DNA of 64,000 nucleotides, taken from positions 7,724,328 through 7,788,327 of the forward strand of contig NC_017030.1 of the NCBI RefSeq assembly GCF_000255295.1, in the 5' to 3' direction. The notes beneath the pieces are model-generated. The model saw nothing but the letters and a program-made list of their open reading frames with translations. It did no database searches and was not told where the DNA came from. Both the position numbers and the translations under genes were made by a program. This document shows positions 34,940 through 43,892 of the stretch, piece by piece; position 1 is the first letter of the stretch; each line of letters starts with the position of its first letter. The DNA is from Corallococcus coralloides DSM 2259 (GTDB taxonomy: Bacteria; Myxococcota; Myxococcia; Myxococcales; Myxococcaceae).

Positions 34940-35737
34940 TCAGGCCTTGGAGGCGGTGTCCGGCTTCAGCACGAAGACGCGGTCCAGCCGCGGGCTGCCG
35001 CGCCCCACGGGCGAGTCCAGGTCGTAGTCGAAGTCGAACGTGGCCGCGACGCGCAGGCCGGACTTGCGGAACAGGCGCTTCACCTGGGCCTCGTCGTACG
35101 TGCGGAAGTACCACGTCGTCTCGATGAGCCAGTCCTTGTCCGGCCCGGTGACGCGCAGGCGGTTGCGCATGGGCGAGCGGCGCAGGCGCTGCTCCGGCAG
35201 GCCCTCGTGCGTGTTGCACACGACCTTGTCCTTGCCCACCTGCCCCACCCAGCGCTCGTGCTCCGGGCCTGAGCGCGCGTAGTCCGTGAGGTGGAAGCCC
35301 AGCACGTAGATGCCGTCCGGCTTGAGCAGGCGCCGGGTGCCGGTGAGGTGCTCCACCGCGGCCTTCTCGCTGTCCAGGTAGCGGAAGGTGGAGACCAGCG
35401 TGTGGGCCAGGTCCACGCGCCCCTCCAGCGCCGGGTCGAAGAAGTCCTCCATGCGCGCCTGGGACAGCTTCACGCGGCGGCGCTCCGCGGGGGACAGGCG
35501 CTTGCGCGCGTGCGCGAGCATGGCCTCCGACAAGTCGTAGCCCGCGACCTTCAGGCCCCGGCTCGCGGCCTCCGCCACCAGCCGGCCGGCGCCGCACGCG
35601 GGCTCCAGCCACTGGTTGCCTCCGGTGCCGAAGCGCCGGCTCAGCTCCTGGAGGAAGTCCGCCTCGCGCACGGTGTCCGTGCCGAAGATGGCCTCGTAGT
35701 ACTCCGGATGCTCGTACCAGTCCTTGCGTCGTTCCAT
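34940..35737 (-). CDS. Class I SAM-dependent methyltransferase
   Basis: Soluble 265-residue protein with SAM-binding motif I EPACGAGR (about 45-52), an acidic end of strand 2 (GYDLSEAMLAHARKRL) and a motif IV region near DLAHTLVSTFRYLDSE. The C-terminal part is beta-rich with a conserved TTWYFRTYDEAQVKRLFRKS. Substrate not identifiable. It follows the ZIP gene after 7 bases. Confidence 0.82.
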   Translation of the reverse strand: MERRKDWYEHPEYYEAIFGTDTVREADFLQELSRRFGTGGNQWLEPACGAGRLVAEAASRGLKVAGYDLSEAMLAHARKRLSPAERRRVKLSQARMEDFFDPALEGRVDLAHTLVSTFRYLDSEKAAVEHLTGTRRLLKPDGIYVLGFHLTDYARSGPEHERWVGQVGKDKVVCNTHEGLPEQRLRRSPMRNRLRVTGPDKDWLIETTWYFRTYDEAQVKRLFRKSGLRVAATFDFDYDLDSPVGRGSPRLDRVFVLKPDTASKA

Positions 35738-35744
35738 GGTGCCG

Positions 35745-36503
35745 TCAGTGCTCCGTGTGTCCCAGGACGCGCGCGAGCACGAACATCACCAGCAACCCGG
35801 CTGCCAATGCCACCAGGTTGCGGCCGGGCTTGTCCCGCCCGTGCTTGTTCACGTGCGGCAGCAGGTCCGACACGGCGATGTAGAGGAAGGTGCCGGCGGA
35901 GAAGGCCAGGGCCTTGGGCGCCAGCGACTGGAAGCTCAGCACCGCGTCGAAGCCGAAGTAGAGCACCGCGCCCACCGGCACCATCAGGCCGTACAGCGCG
36001 GTGTACGCCAGGATGGTGCCGCGCTTCTTGCCTTCCGCCTGGAGGATGGACGCGAGCGACAGCGACGAGGGCACCTTGTGCGCGGTGATGGCCAGGAGCG
36101 CCATGGCGCCCACGCCCTCCTTCACCGCGGAGCCCAGGGCAATGCCGTCGAAGAGCGTGTGCGTGGACAGGCCCAGGAACGCGCTGAAGCCCAGCGCGTG
36201 GCCGTGCACGTGCTCCGCGCAGTCCGGCGGCTCCTCGCAGGTGTGGGCCACGAGGTAGCGCTCCAGCACCAGCACGAAGAGGAAGCCCATGGGCACGAGC
36301 GCGAAGGCCCACCAGCCGCCGCCCTCGTACGCCTCCGGGAGCATGTGGAAGAAGGCCGCTCCGAACATCACGCCCGCCGCGAAGGCCAGGAACGTCACGA
36401 GCCGCGTGGAGCGGTCATTGAAGATGACCACGCCCGCGCCGGCCAGCGCGCTCACCACGACGATGAAGGAGTACAGGAGGACTTCGGCTACGACCGGCGA
36501 CAT
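35745..36503 (-). CDS. ZIP family divalent metal transporter
   Basis: Inner-membrane transporter of 252 residues, eight predicted spans. Span 4 carries STHTLFDGIALG and span 5 TAHKVPSSLSL, corresponding to the family's His-containing metal-binding helices, although the span-5 glutamate of the usual HxxxE is absent (HKVPS). A His/Cys-bearing loop (HTCEEPPDCAEHVHGHA) lies before span 4. Likely imports zinc or a similar ion. In the envelope operon, 32 bases after the COG3014 gene. Confidence 0.85.
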   Translation of the reverse strand: MSPVVAEVLLYSFIVVVSALAGAGVVIFNDRSTRLVTFLAFAAGVMFGAAFFHMLPEAYEGGGWWAFALVPMGFLFVLVLERYLVAHTCEEPPDCAEHVHGHALGFSAFLGLSTHTLFDGIALGSAVKEGVGAMALLAITAHKVPSSLSLASILQAEGKKRGTILAYTALYGLMVPVGAVLYFGFDAVLSFQSLAPKALAFSAGTFLYIAVSDLLPHVNKHGRDKPGRNLVALAAGLLVMFVLARVLGHTEH

Positions 36504-36535
36504 GGGGCGCGCACCCTACTCCCAAAACGACGCCG

Positions 36536-37828
36536 TCAGTAGCTTCGCACCACCAGCACCTCCACCCGCCCTGGCTTCACCTCCACCAGGTGGGTGGTGG
36601 GCCGGCCCGGTGCATCCACCTGGACGGTGTGATTTCCCGGAGGAAGCCGGAAGCGCGCCACCTGGAACTCCGCCGGCAGTGAAAGCCAGGAGCGCAGGTC
36701 GGCCTGGTTGCCCGCGTTGAGCACCAGGAAGGTGAGCACGCCCAGCTCCTTGCTCTTGGTGAGCGCGCCCACGCCCGCGGCCACGCCCGCCTTCGCCACC
36801 GCGCCCGCCAGCTGCTTCGCCAGCATGCGGCCGATGCGGTCGTTCAGGTGCACCTGGGCCACGCGCGACAGCGACGTCACCGTCACCGCCGCTTGCGCCT
36901 GTCCCTGCACCGACACGCGCACCGGCGGTGTGCCACCGCGGTCCCGGTACACGGGCACCTCAATCAGGTCCCCGGAGTCGCCGTAGTCGCGCGACGCCCG
37001 CTCCTTCTGCGGCGCCAGCCCCGCCTCCACCACCACGACGAGCTGCCCCTCACCGGGGCCCACCGCATCGTGCGCCACGTCCGGGAACTTCTGGGAGAGC
37101 GTCTCGTAGGCGTCGTCACGGCCGGTCTTCTTCGCCAGCCGCAACAGGGGCTCCACCAGCCCGCCCAGCCGGGGCTCCAGCTCGTACGCCTTCATGTAGT
37201 CGATGAAGGCCGAGTCCCACTCGTGCTGGTCCTCGTACAGCACGCCGCCCAGGTAGCGCGCGATGGCGAGCTGTTCGTACGGCTTCTTCTCCTCGGTGAT
37301 CATCTTCTCCAGGCGCTCGTTGACGCGGCGGACCTCCACGAGCGCGTCCTCATCCCGGCCCAGCTCCGCGTAGTTGAGCGCCTGGAGGACGGAGATCATC
37401 AGCTTCTCGAAGTCCTCTCCCCGGTAGGCGCGGCGCCGCTCGTTGCTGAGCAGGATGCCGGCCTCTTCACTCACGGAGGTGATGTCCAGCTGCGCGCTCA
37501 GGTCATCCGCCTGGGCCAGCACCTTCGTGCTCTCCTCCCACTGCCCTGCCGCGTGCAGCACCATGCCCTTGTCCAGGAGCAACAGGAGCTGGTCGCGCTC
37601 GGGGGCTTCCTTCTGCTCGCCGTCCAGCTCACGCAGGGCGCGCGGATAGTCGGAGGACTGGTACGCCGAGCGCGCGGAGGCCGTGCGCGCCACGTAGTCG
37701 CTGGCGCAGCCGGTGCCGAAGCCCAAGGCGCTCAGGGCCACGATGAACAGCAGGCCCCAACGCGCCGCCACCGGGGAAGCGGCGGGGACGCGCGGGGCCT
37801 GGGATGCGATGTCGGGGAGGTTGGACAC
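36536..37828 (-). CDS. COG3014 family TPR lipoprotein
   Basis: Protein of 430 residues. A lipobox (GFGTGC, Cys 41) follows a hydrophobic stretch; the 24-residue N-terminus before it is long, and a GTG at codon 20 may be the real start. TPR-like helices span about 48-245, including EDFEKLMISVLQALNYAELG, a COG3014 hallmark. A beta-rich C-terminal domain ends in PPGNHTVQVDAPGR. COG3014 genes often neighbour lpoB, as here, suggesting a shared role in peptidoglycan-synthase control (inference). Confidence 0.82.
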   Translation of the reverse strand: MSNLPDIASQAPRVPAASPVAARWGLLFIVALSALGFGTGCASDYVARTASARSAYQSSDYPRALRELDGEQKEAPERDQLLLLLDKGMVLHAAGQWEESTKVLAQADDLSAQLDITSVSEEAGILLSNERRRAYRGEDFEKLMISVLQALNYAELGRDEDALVEVRRVNERLEKMITEEKKPYEQLAIARYLGGVLYEDQHEWDSAFIDYMKAYELEPRLGGLVEPLLRLAKKTGRDDAYETLSQKFPDVAHDAVGPGEGQLVVVVEAGLAPQKERASRDYGDSGDLIEVPVYRDRGGTPPVRVSVQGQAQAAVTVTSLSRVAQVHLNDRIGRMLAKQLAGAVAKAGVAAGVGALTKSKELGVLTFLVLNAGNQADLRSWLSLPAEFQVARFRLPPGNHTVQVDAPGRPTTHLVEVKPGRVEVLVVRSY

Positions 37829-37837
37829 GGCGAACGG

Positions 37838-38449
37838 CTACCAGCTCACGCCCTGCTTCTCGAACTTCTTGCGGATCTGCTTCTCGTCCGTCCACGCAAT
37901 CGTGCCGGTGCGCACGTCGTTCAGCTTCGCCGTCATCTTGTAATAGACGAGCTTGTCGCGGCCGACCTCCTGGATGATGGAGGCGAGGTCGCCCGTCATC
38001 AGGAAGTCCACCGACGCCTGCTGGCCCGGGGCCTTGGCGGCGTTCGGGTTCACGTAGCCGGACTGCTGGTACTCGTACTCCTCCGCGATGTCCTGGCGCG
38101 CCTGCTGGTCCACCAGCGCGAAGCGGCCCGTCTGCGCGAGCGCCGTCTGGATCTTGTCCCCCAGCGAGCGCATGTCGATGTGCTCACTGGTGCTGTTGCG
38201 CAGCTTGCCCACGAGGACGATGGGCAGGGCCGCGCCCTGCGGCGGGGGCTGCGCGAAGCGCGGGGCGTTGGCGAGCGACTCGGCCATCTTCTTCGCGATG
38301 AGCTGCAGGTCGTTCTCGTTGAAGCGGTCCCCCAGCATCTCGATGGTGTTGGGGTCCTCGTAGGTGCCGCGCGTGAAGGCGCGGGGGCCTCCACAGCCGG
38401 CGAGCGACACGGCGACGAGGGCGGACAGCAACAGGCGGCGGGTGTTCAT
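37838..38449 (-). CDS. lpoB: Penicillin-binding protein activator LpoB-like lipoprotein
   Basis: Outer-membrane lipoprotein of 203 residues with lipobox SLAGC (Cys about 19). The LpoB domain shows the pattern LVGKLRNSTSEHIDMRSLGD, then ALAQTGRFALVDQQ, SVDFLMTGDLASI, and TGTIAWTDEKQIRK. In E. coli LpoB activates PBP1B; the cognate synthase here is not in the window. Start ATG at 38449; upstream in-frame ATGs would hide the signal peptide. Confidence 0.9.
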   Translation of the reverse strand: MNTRRLLLSALVAVSLAGCGGPRAFTRGTYEDPNTIEMLGDRFNENDLQLIAKKMAESLANAPRFAQPPPQGAALPIVLVGKLRNSTSEHIDMRSLGDKIQTALAQTGRFALVDQQARQDIAEEYEYQQSGYVNPNAAKAPGQQASVDFLMTGDLASIIQEVGRDKLVYYKMTAKLNDVRTGTIAWTDEKQIRKKFEKQGVSW

Positions 38450-38463
38450 GGTCGGGTTGACTC

Positions 38464-39279
38464 CTAGTTCCATTCGCATTCGAAGCGGCTGCCTTCGAAG
38501 TTCCACTTGTAGGCAAGCACCGCGTCGCGGCGGTAGCCGGCCGTCAGCCGGCAGAGGCTCTGCAAGGACGCGCGCGGATAGTCGAAGGTGTACGTCTGCG
38601 CCTTCGCGCGCTCCTGCGGGGTGAGCTGCGAGGGGTGCGTGAGCGTGGGGCTGGCGCTGGCGGCCACCATCACGCGGTGCGCGCCGTACGTCTTGAGCGG
38701 CACGTGGCCCGCGAGTTGGATGCGGCGCACCGTGCGCGCCACCAGGATGTCGCTGCGGTCCACCATGGTCTCGTGGCTGTTGCGGCGCTGCAGCAGCTCC
38801 GGGAGGTTCGCGGAGAACACGCGGGTGAGGTCCCCGTCGTCCACGAAGAAGTAGAGGAACGCCTCGCGCGCGGTGCGGCTCTCCCCGGTGAAGTCCAGCG
38901 TCACCAGGATGTCCAGCTGCCGGTTGGGCGCCAGGCCATGGCGCGACACCGCCGCCAGCACCGTCTTGTCCACGCCCGCCTTCTTCAGGCGGATGAGGCC
39001 GTCCGCGCTCGCGTCGCAGGCGCAGCGGCGCTCTTCAATCATCTTCACCAGCTGCGCGGGCTCGAAGCCGGCCTGCGACAGCTTGGTCAGCTCCTCGTCG
39101 GTGAGCGGGAGCTGGTCCGACCGCTCATAGATGCGCGGCAGCGCGTTCGGGTCCCACTGGATGATGTTGTAGGTCTGCACGTCCCCCGACGGGAACGGCA
39201 GTGCCACGGACGGCGCGGCGGCGCGAGGCGCCTGGGCCGTGGTCAACGCGACAGCGGCGGCGAGCAGTTGAGCGATCAT
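38464..39279 (-). CDS. Conserved periplasmic protein of unknown function
   Basis: Protein of 271 residues with an apparent signal peptide (MIAQLLAAAVALTTAQA). A helical segment (LTDEELTKLSQAGFEPAQLV, then RLKKAGVDKTVLAAVSRHG) resembles small helix-hairpin repeats seen in envelope proteins. The rest is beta-rich with three cysteines near 83-86 and later positions. I do not recognise a family. It sits between the beta-barrel protein and lpoB (gaps of 10 and 14 bases), so an envelope role is likely. Confidence 0.7.
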   Translation of the reverse strand: MIAQLLAAAVALTTAQAPRAAAPSVALPFPSGDVQTYNIIQWDPNALPRIYERSDQLPLTDEELTKLSQAGFEPAQLVKMIEERRCACDASADGLIRLKKAGVDKTVLAAVSRHGLAPNRQLDILVTLDFTGESRTAREAFLYFFVDDGDLTRVFSANLPELLQRRNSHETMVDRSDILVARTVRRIQLAGHVPLKTYGAHRVMVAASASPTLTHPSQLTPQERAKAQTYTFDYPRASLQSLCRLTAGYRRDAVLAYKWNFEGSRFECEWN

Positions 39280-39289
39280 GGCGTTTCCG

Positions 39290-39853
39290 TCAGAACCGGT
39301 ATCCGACGTTCATGAACAACCGGTTCGTGACTCCTCCTCCCCCAATGGGAATGTCCGGCGAGTAGTGCAGACCCATGAGCACGCGGTCGCGGCGGTCCAG
39401 GAAGAGCTCCGCGCCCACCTGCGGTGACAGGGCGAAGCGAAGGCCCTCGCCCTCCGGGATGACGATGGCGCCCGCCTTGAGGCCGAGCGTGAAGGCCAGC
39501 GGCCAGCCCCAGGTGCGGAACGTGGGGCCCACGTTGCCGACGAAGCGCCCACCGTCGAAGACGTACGCGCCGCTGACGTCCAGGCGGTACCAGTCATCTC
39601 CCCAGAGGGACACGGTGGCGCCCACGAACAGCGGCGGGCCTTCCGGTGCGCCCCGGGGGTTCTCCCCGGAGTTGATGGCCGCGCCCCAGTCGAACTGGAG
39701 CGACACGCCGCGGCGGTTGTCGCCGTAGCCCCCCTTGCCGTACTCCGACTCCTCGGGCCCGTCGGTGCGGCCCCGCTCCTGGGCGCTCGCGGTGAGCGGC
39801 GCGGCGACGGCCAGGAGCGCCAGGGCTCCGCACAACGTGACAGGACGCTTCAT
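39290..39853 (-). CDS. Small outer-membrane beta-barrel-like protein
   Basis: Protein of 187 residues: clear signal peptide (to ASAQ), alternating hydrophobic strands rich in Gly/Tyr/Trp, and a C-terminal aromatic ending NVGYRF, typical for Bam-dependent outer-membrane barrels of about eight strands. First gene of the seven-gene envelope operon. Specific function unknown. Confidence 0.75.
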   Translation of the reverse strand: MKRPVTLCGALALLAVAAPLTASAQERGRTDGPEESEYGKGGYGDNRRGVSLQFDWGAAINSGENPRGAPEGPPLFVGATVSLWGDDWYRLDVSGAYVFDGGRFVGNVGPTFRTWGWPLAFTLGLKAGAIVIPEGEGLRFALSPQVGAELFLDRRDRVLMGLHYSPDIPIGGGGVTNRLFMNVGYRF

Positions 39854-39972
39854 CTGATGGACTCCCCAGCGTGGGTGCGAATGCTCTTACGCGCGTCATA
39901 CGTCGCGTGGGGCGCCATATTCATCGCGCGGCGAGCGTCCGTGCAAGCGCCTGTTTTCCCAGGCGCTGTTCT

Positions 39973-41613
39973 TCAGGACCGGGGCTCCGGCGCGCCCTGG
40001 ATGGCGTCCTCCTGGTCGTCCCGGGAGGGCGGAGGCTGCGCGGGACGGGACTCGCTGCGCACCATGGGCAACCAGTGGGGCTTCGAGCGCAGGAAGACGA
40101 CCAGCCGCTCGCGCACGAGGAAGCGCAGGTCACCCAGCTTGCTGGAGTTCGCCGCGCTCACCAGGGCACGCACGGTGAGGGTCTTGTCCATCACGTCGAA
40201 GACGACCAGCGTCTTCACCCGGCCATCCCACAGGTCCTTCGCCTCATTCGCGAGGATGCGGTCCAGCTCCGCGCGCAGCGCGTCGATGTCCGCCATGTAG
40301 TCCACCTGGAGGATGACGGTGCCCATGATTTCCGGGGACCCCTTGCTCCAGTTCTGGAACGGCTTGTCCAGGAACTGGTTGATGGGGATGACCATGCGCC
40401 GCTGGTCCCAGATGCGCAGCACGACGTACGTGAGGGTGATCTCCTCCACCGTGCCGAACTCGCCCTCCACCAGCACGTTGTCGCCAATGCTGACGGGCTG
40501 GGTGATGGACAGCTGGATGCCGGCGAGCAGCGAGGACAGCGACTTCTGCGCGGCGAGACCGATGGCGAGGCCGGCGATACCGGCGGAGGCGAGCAGCGAC
40601 ACGCCCACGTTGCGCACCACCTCGAACTGCATGAGCAGCAGCGCGGCGGCGATGACGTAGGTGGCGACCTCGAAGACGGCGCGCAGCACGGCCAGCTGCG
40701 TGCGCAGCGAGCGCGCGCGGCGGTGGGGGCTGGACTCGGAGGCGACGCGGCTCTGGACGTAGGCCTCCGACACGCGGAGGAAGCGCAGGATGAACCACGC
40801 CACCGCGACGATGGTGAGGGAGTAGCTCACCCGGTCGCTCAGCAGTTTCAGCTTGGGAGGCAGGAGCAGGAACGAGGTGCCCAGCGCCAGGAGGAGGGCG
40901 AAGAAGGGCAGCCGCAGGGGCCCCCGGCCCGCGCCGATAATCTGGTCGTCCCAGGCGATGCGCGTCCAGCGCGCCACCCGCAGCCCGGCGGCCAGCAGGA
41001 GCTTCTCCAGGAGATAGGAGAGGATCCACGCGCTCAGGAGCGTCACCACGAGTCCCAGCCACTGCCACGGCTCCAGCCCCAGCACCGTGCGCTCGAAGAA
41101 GAAGGCCGGGAGCGTTTCGGTGAGCAGCGGGCCGTACTCCTCGAAGAGCGGGTCCACCATCTTCACGGTGGGCTCCGACACCACCCAGGTGGGCGTGCCC
41201 TCCACGGCGATGCGCTGCAGCCGGATGGGCACGCTCTCGCCCTTGAGCGGGATGGCCCCCAGCGACACGAAGCGTGAATTGGGGGACTCGCCCTCCGGCG
41301 TCTTCGGCAGGACGGACGTGTCCACCGACAGCTCGCGGTCCAGGACGAATTTCAGCTTCCGCGCCAGCTGGGCGCCCTGCGCGGGCTGCTCGGCCGCCGG
41401 AAGGTGGTCCAGGTAGAGGTAGTAGGCGGCGCGGGGGTAGTCCCCGCGATGCACCGCGTCCAGGAAGCCCTGCGCCGTGGCGCGAGGCGACGCGCGGTCC
41501 AGGTCCTGGGGGACCTGCCCCAGGCCGTTGTTGAGGGCCAGGACGGGGAGGCCCCCGAGGACGCACCCCAGGAGAAGGAGGGCCACCAGGACCCGGGAGG
41601 CATGGCGCTTCAT
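39973..41613 (-). CDS. MscS-family mechanosensitive channel
   Basis: Channel-type protein of 546 residues. A signal-like N-terminus is followed by a periplasmic domain (to about 170), then five or so spans. The pore helix carries the MscS pattern SAGIAGLAIGLAAQKSLSSL (about 356-376), and the beta domain begins VSIGDNVLVEGEFGTVEEIT. A Pro/Asp-rich C-terminus ends the protein. Start ATG at 41613 has GGAGG 6 bases upstream; an ATG 12 bases earlier overlaps that site. Releases solutes on osmotic downshock in characterised relatives. Confidence 0.92.
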   Translation of the reverse strand: MKRHASRVLVALLLLGCVLGGLPVLALNNGLGQVPQDLDRASPRATAQGFLDAVHRGDYPRAAYYLYLDHLPAAEQPAQGAQLARKLKFVLDRELSVDTSVLPKTPEGESPNSRFVSLGAIPLKGESVPIRLQRIAVEGTPTWVVSEPTVKMVDPLFEEYGPLLTETLPAFFFERTVLGLEPWQWLGLVVTLLSAWILSYLLEKLLLAAGLRVARWTRIAWDDQIIGAGRGPLRLPFFALLLALGTSFLLLPPKLKLLSDRVSYSLTIVAVAWFILRFLRVSEAYVQSRVASESSPHRRARSLRTQLAVLRAVFEVATYVIAAALLLMQFEVVRNVGVSLLASAGIAGLAIGLAAQKSLSSLLAGIQLSITQPVSIGDNVLVEGEFGTVEEITLTYVVLRIWDQRRMVIPINQFLDKPFQNWSKGSPEIMGTVILQVDYMADIDALRAELDRILANEAKDLWDGRVKTLVVFDVMDKTLTVRALVSAANSSKLGDLRFLVRERLVVFLRSKPHWLPMVRSESRPAQPPPSRDDQEDAIQGAPEPRS

Positions 41614-41794
41614 GGGCGCCTCCATACTCCGTGTGCGGTCGGTTGTCCGGGAAAGACGGTGGGTGTTTCCGAGCCCGCCCGGCCGCTGGGACGCCCGGGA
41701 TCGAGACCAGAAAACCCGTGCCGGAGCGCGACACGGGAAAGCATTGGTGCGCCGCTGGGTGGTGGGCTAGAACCGACCCCCAAGGAAGGTCGCC

Positions 41795-42181
41795 GTGTCC
41801 GAAGAGAAGCGAAGAATCCTCCTCATTGACGACAGCGAGATCACCCTCGCCATGGAGAAGGCCGTCCTGGAGGCGCGGGGCTATGAGGTCGTGGCCACCT
41901 CCACGCTCATGGAGTTTGAGAAAACGCTTCAGAGCTGGCGGCCGGACCTCATCCTCACGGACATCCACATGCCCGAGGCCAAGGGCACGGACATCTGCCG
42001 CACGCTGAAGAACGAGTACAACACGCAGGACATCCCCATCGTGTTGTTCTCCAGCCTGCCGGACGACGAGCTGTCGAAGCTGGCCGAGCAGGTGGGCGCG
42101 GATGGCTCTCTCTCCAAGGTGAACGGCCTGGAGGCGATGGGCGAGAAGATCGACGAACTGGTGCAGAGCATCCTCTGGTGA
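41795..42181 (+). CDS. Single-domain response regulator
   Basis: CheY-like receiver of 128 residues. Acidic residues D12/D13, phosphoacceptor D56 (LILTDIHMP), Ser in LFSS and Lys 108 (SLSKVNG) are in place; KP is replaced by KV. GTG start with a strong AAGGAAGG 5 bases upstream. The stop overlaps the next gene's start by one base, so it is translationally coupled to the cytochrome gene. Confidence 0.88.
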   Translation: MSEEKRRILLIDDSEITLAMEKAVLEARGYEVVATSTLMEFEKTLQSWRPDLILTDIHMPEAKGTDICRTLKNEYNTQDIPIVLFSSLPDDELSKLAEQVGADGSLSKVNGLEAMGEKIDELVQSILW

Positions 42182-43767
42182 TGACGATGCGCGCGGCCGT
42201 CCTCGCGGTGCTCGTGAGCGCGCTCCTCACCGGTTGCAGACGCCAGGAGCCGCGCGCCCCGGAGAGCGGCGCGGGCAGCGTCCCCGGGCAGCAGCAGGCC
42301 TCCGCCCCCACTCCCGCCGCGCCTCCGGGCGCCGTGCTGTTCATCTCCGCGGACACGCGTGGCTACCTGGGCCCCTGCGGCTGCAGCGAGAACATGCGCG
42401 GCGGCATTGGCCGGGCGGCGTTCCAGGTGCAGCAGGCGCGTCAGGGCGGCCAGCCGGTGCTGTACATCGACGGCGGCAACAGCCTCTTCGGGGAGACGCA
42501 CCTCAAGGCGGACCAGGTGCCCCAGGAGGAGCGCAAGGCGAAGGCGCTCGCGGACGCGTTCCGCACCATGGGCATCGCCGCGCGAGCCACGGGCGAATTG
42601 GACGACACGCGCGGCGCGGACTTCCGAAAGGGCCTGGGCCTGCCGGAGATTCCCTCGGGCGGCGTGAAGGTGCTGGACGCGGGGACGCGCAAGGTCGGCG
42701 TGGTGGCCGCGGCTTCCGGCGAAGCGCTGGTGAAGGCCAGTCAGCAGGCTCGCGAGCAGGGCGCGGACTTCGTGGTGGGCCTGCTGGACCAGCCGCTGGA
42801 GGCCGCGCAGGCCGCCGCCGCGTTGCCGGGCCTCGCCGCGAACCTGGTGGTGGCCACGCACAGCGCCAGTGAGTTCTCCGCCGAGGAGAACCGGCTGGTG
42901 CGCTCCGACGTGCCGGTGGTGGCGGTGCAGAGCAAGGGGCGCTCGCTGTTGCGCGTGGACCTGACGTACGCGCCGGCGAAGGGGCCCTTCACGCCGCAGC
43001 GTTCGCAGGGAGACGTGGAGCGGGAGGTGACGGCGCTGGAGCAGCGCATCGCGCTCCTGGACAAGGAGATCGCCCTGCCCGGCATCGACCCGAAGCTGAA
43101 GGCGCTGAAGCAGGGCAAGCGCGACGAGCTCGCGGCGCGCAAGCAGGGCCTCCTCACCGCGCCGCCCGCGCCCGCCGCGGACGTCAACGGCTTCGCGCTG
43201 CGCTTCCTGCCGCTGGAGTCGAACCTGCCCAGCGCGCCGGACACACAGGCGCTGGTGAAGGCGTACGACGCGGACGTGGGCCAGCTGAACCTCGCGTGGG
43301 CGAAGGCGCATGGCCAGGACTGCCCGCTTCCGGAGAAGGGCCAGGCGGGCTTCGTCGGCAGCGCGGTGTGCGCGGACTGCCACCCGGATGCGACCGGCGT
43401 GTGGGAGCGCACGAAGCACCACCACGCGTGGGAGACGCTGGAAGAGGTGGGCAAGCAGCACCACCTCAACTGCGTGGGCTGTCACGTCACCGGCTGGCAG
43501 AAGCCCGGCGGCGTGTGCCGGCTGGACAAGGTGGCGGGCCGCGAGGACGTGGGCTGCGAGAGCTGCCACGGTCCGGGCTCCAAGCACGTCGACGCGCCGA
43601 GCCCCGCGACCATCGTGGGCAAGCCGGGAGAGGCCGTGTGCGTCACCTGCCACAACACGGAGAACTCGCCGCACTTCGATTTCGCCACCTACCTGCCTCG
43701 CATCCTCGGTCCCGGTCATGGCGGAACGGGAAAGAGCGGGCAGGCAGGCGAGCCGCCGGCGAAATAG
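42181..43767 (+). CDS. Tetraheme cytochrome c lipoprotein with metallophosphoesterase-like N-terminal domain
   Basis: Lipoprotein of 528 residues (lipobox LLTGC, Cys 19). Residues about 50-260 look like a 5'-nucleotidase/metallophosphoesterase-type fold: GYLGPCGCSENMRGGIGRAA, then VLYIDGGNSLFGE; but most metal ligands of active enzymes are not obvious, so activity is doubtful. A coiled-coil (about 280-320) follows. The C-terminal part binds four hemes: CADCH (397), CVGCH (431), CESCH (459), CVTCH (487), with several extra histidines as axial ligands (KHHHAW). Probably an envelope electron-transfer or sensing protein. Start chosen at the ATG at 42181; a GTG three bases earlier is possible. Confidence 0.85.
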   Translation: MTMRAAVLAVLVSALLTGCRRQEPRAPESGAGSVPGQQQASAPTPAAPPGAVLFISADTRGYLGPCGCSENMRGGIGRAAFQVQQARQGGQPVLYIDGGNSLFGETHLKADQVPQEERKAKALADAFRTMGIAARATGELDDTRGADFRKGLGLPEIPSGGVKVLDAGTRKVGVVAAASGEALVKASQQAREQGADFVVGLLDQPLEAAQAAAALPGLAANLVVATHSASEFSAEENRLVRSDVPVVAVQSKGRSLLRVDLTYAPAKGPFTPQRSQGDVEREVTALEQRIALLDKEIALPGIDPKLKALKQGKRDELAARKQGLLTAPPAPAADVNGFALRFLPLESNLPSAPDTQALVKAYDADVGQLNLAWAKAHGQDCPLPEKGQAGFVGSAVCADCHPDATGVWERTKHHHAWETLEEVGKQHHLNCVGCHVTGWQKPGGVCRLDKVAGREDVGCESCHGPGSKHVDAPSPATIVGKPGEAVCVTCHNTENSPHFDFATYLPRILGPGHGGTGKSGQAGEPPAK

Positions 43768-43822
43768 GGGCGCTCGCTCCTACGGTGGGTCCTTCCCGAG
43801 GGCATACCGGGCGACTTGTTGT

Positions 43823-43850
43823 TTGACTGTCAAGAAAGCTGGCGAATACT
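43823..43850 (+). promoter_or_regulatory. Candidate promoter of the lytic transglycosylase gene
   Basis: TTGACT (43823-43828), 16 bases, AATACT (43845-43850). The -35 box is part of a perfect palindrome TTGACTGTCAA (43823-43833), a possible operator. About 42 bases upstream of the start codon. Confidence 0.45.
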
Positions 43851-43892
43851 GCGGGCTTCGCCTGCTTCTGGGCGACCTCGCCTGGCGTTCCC

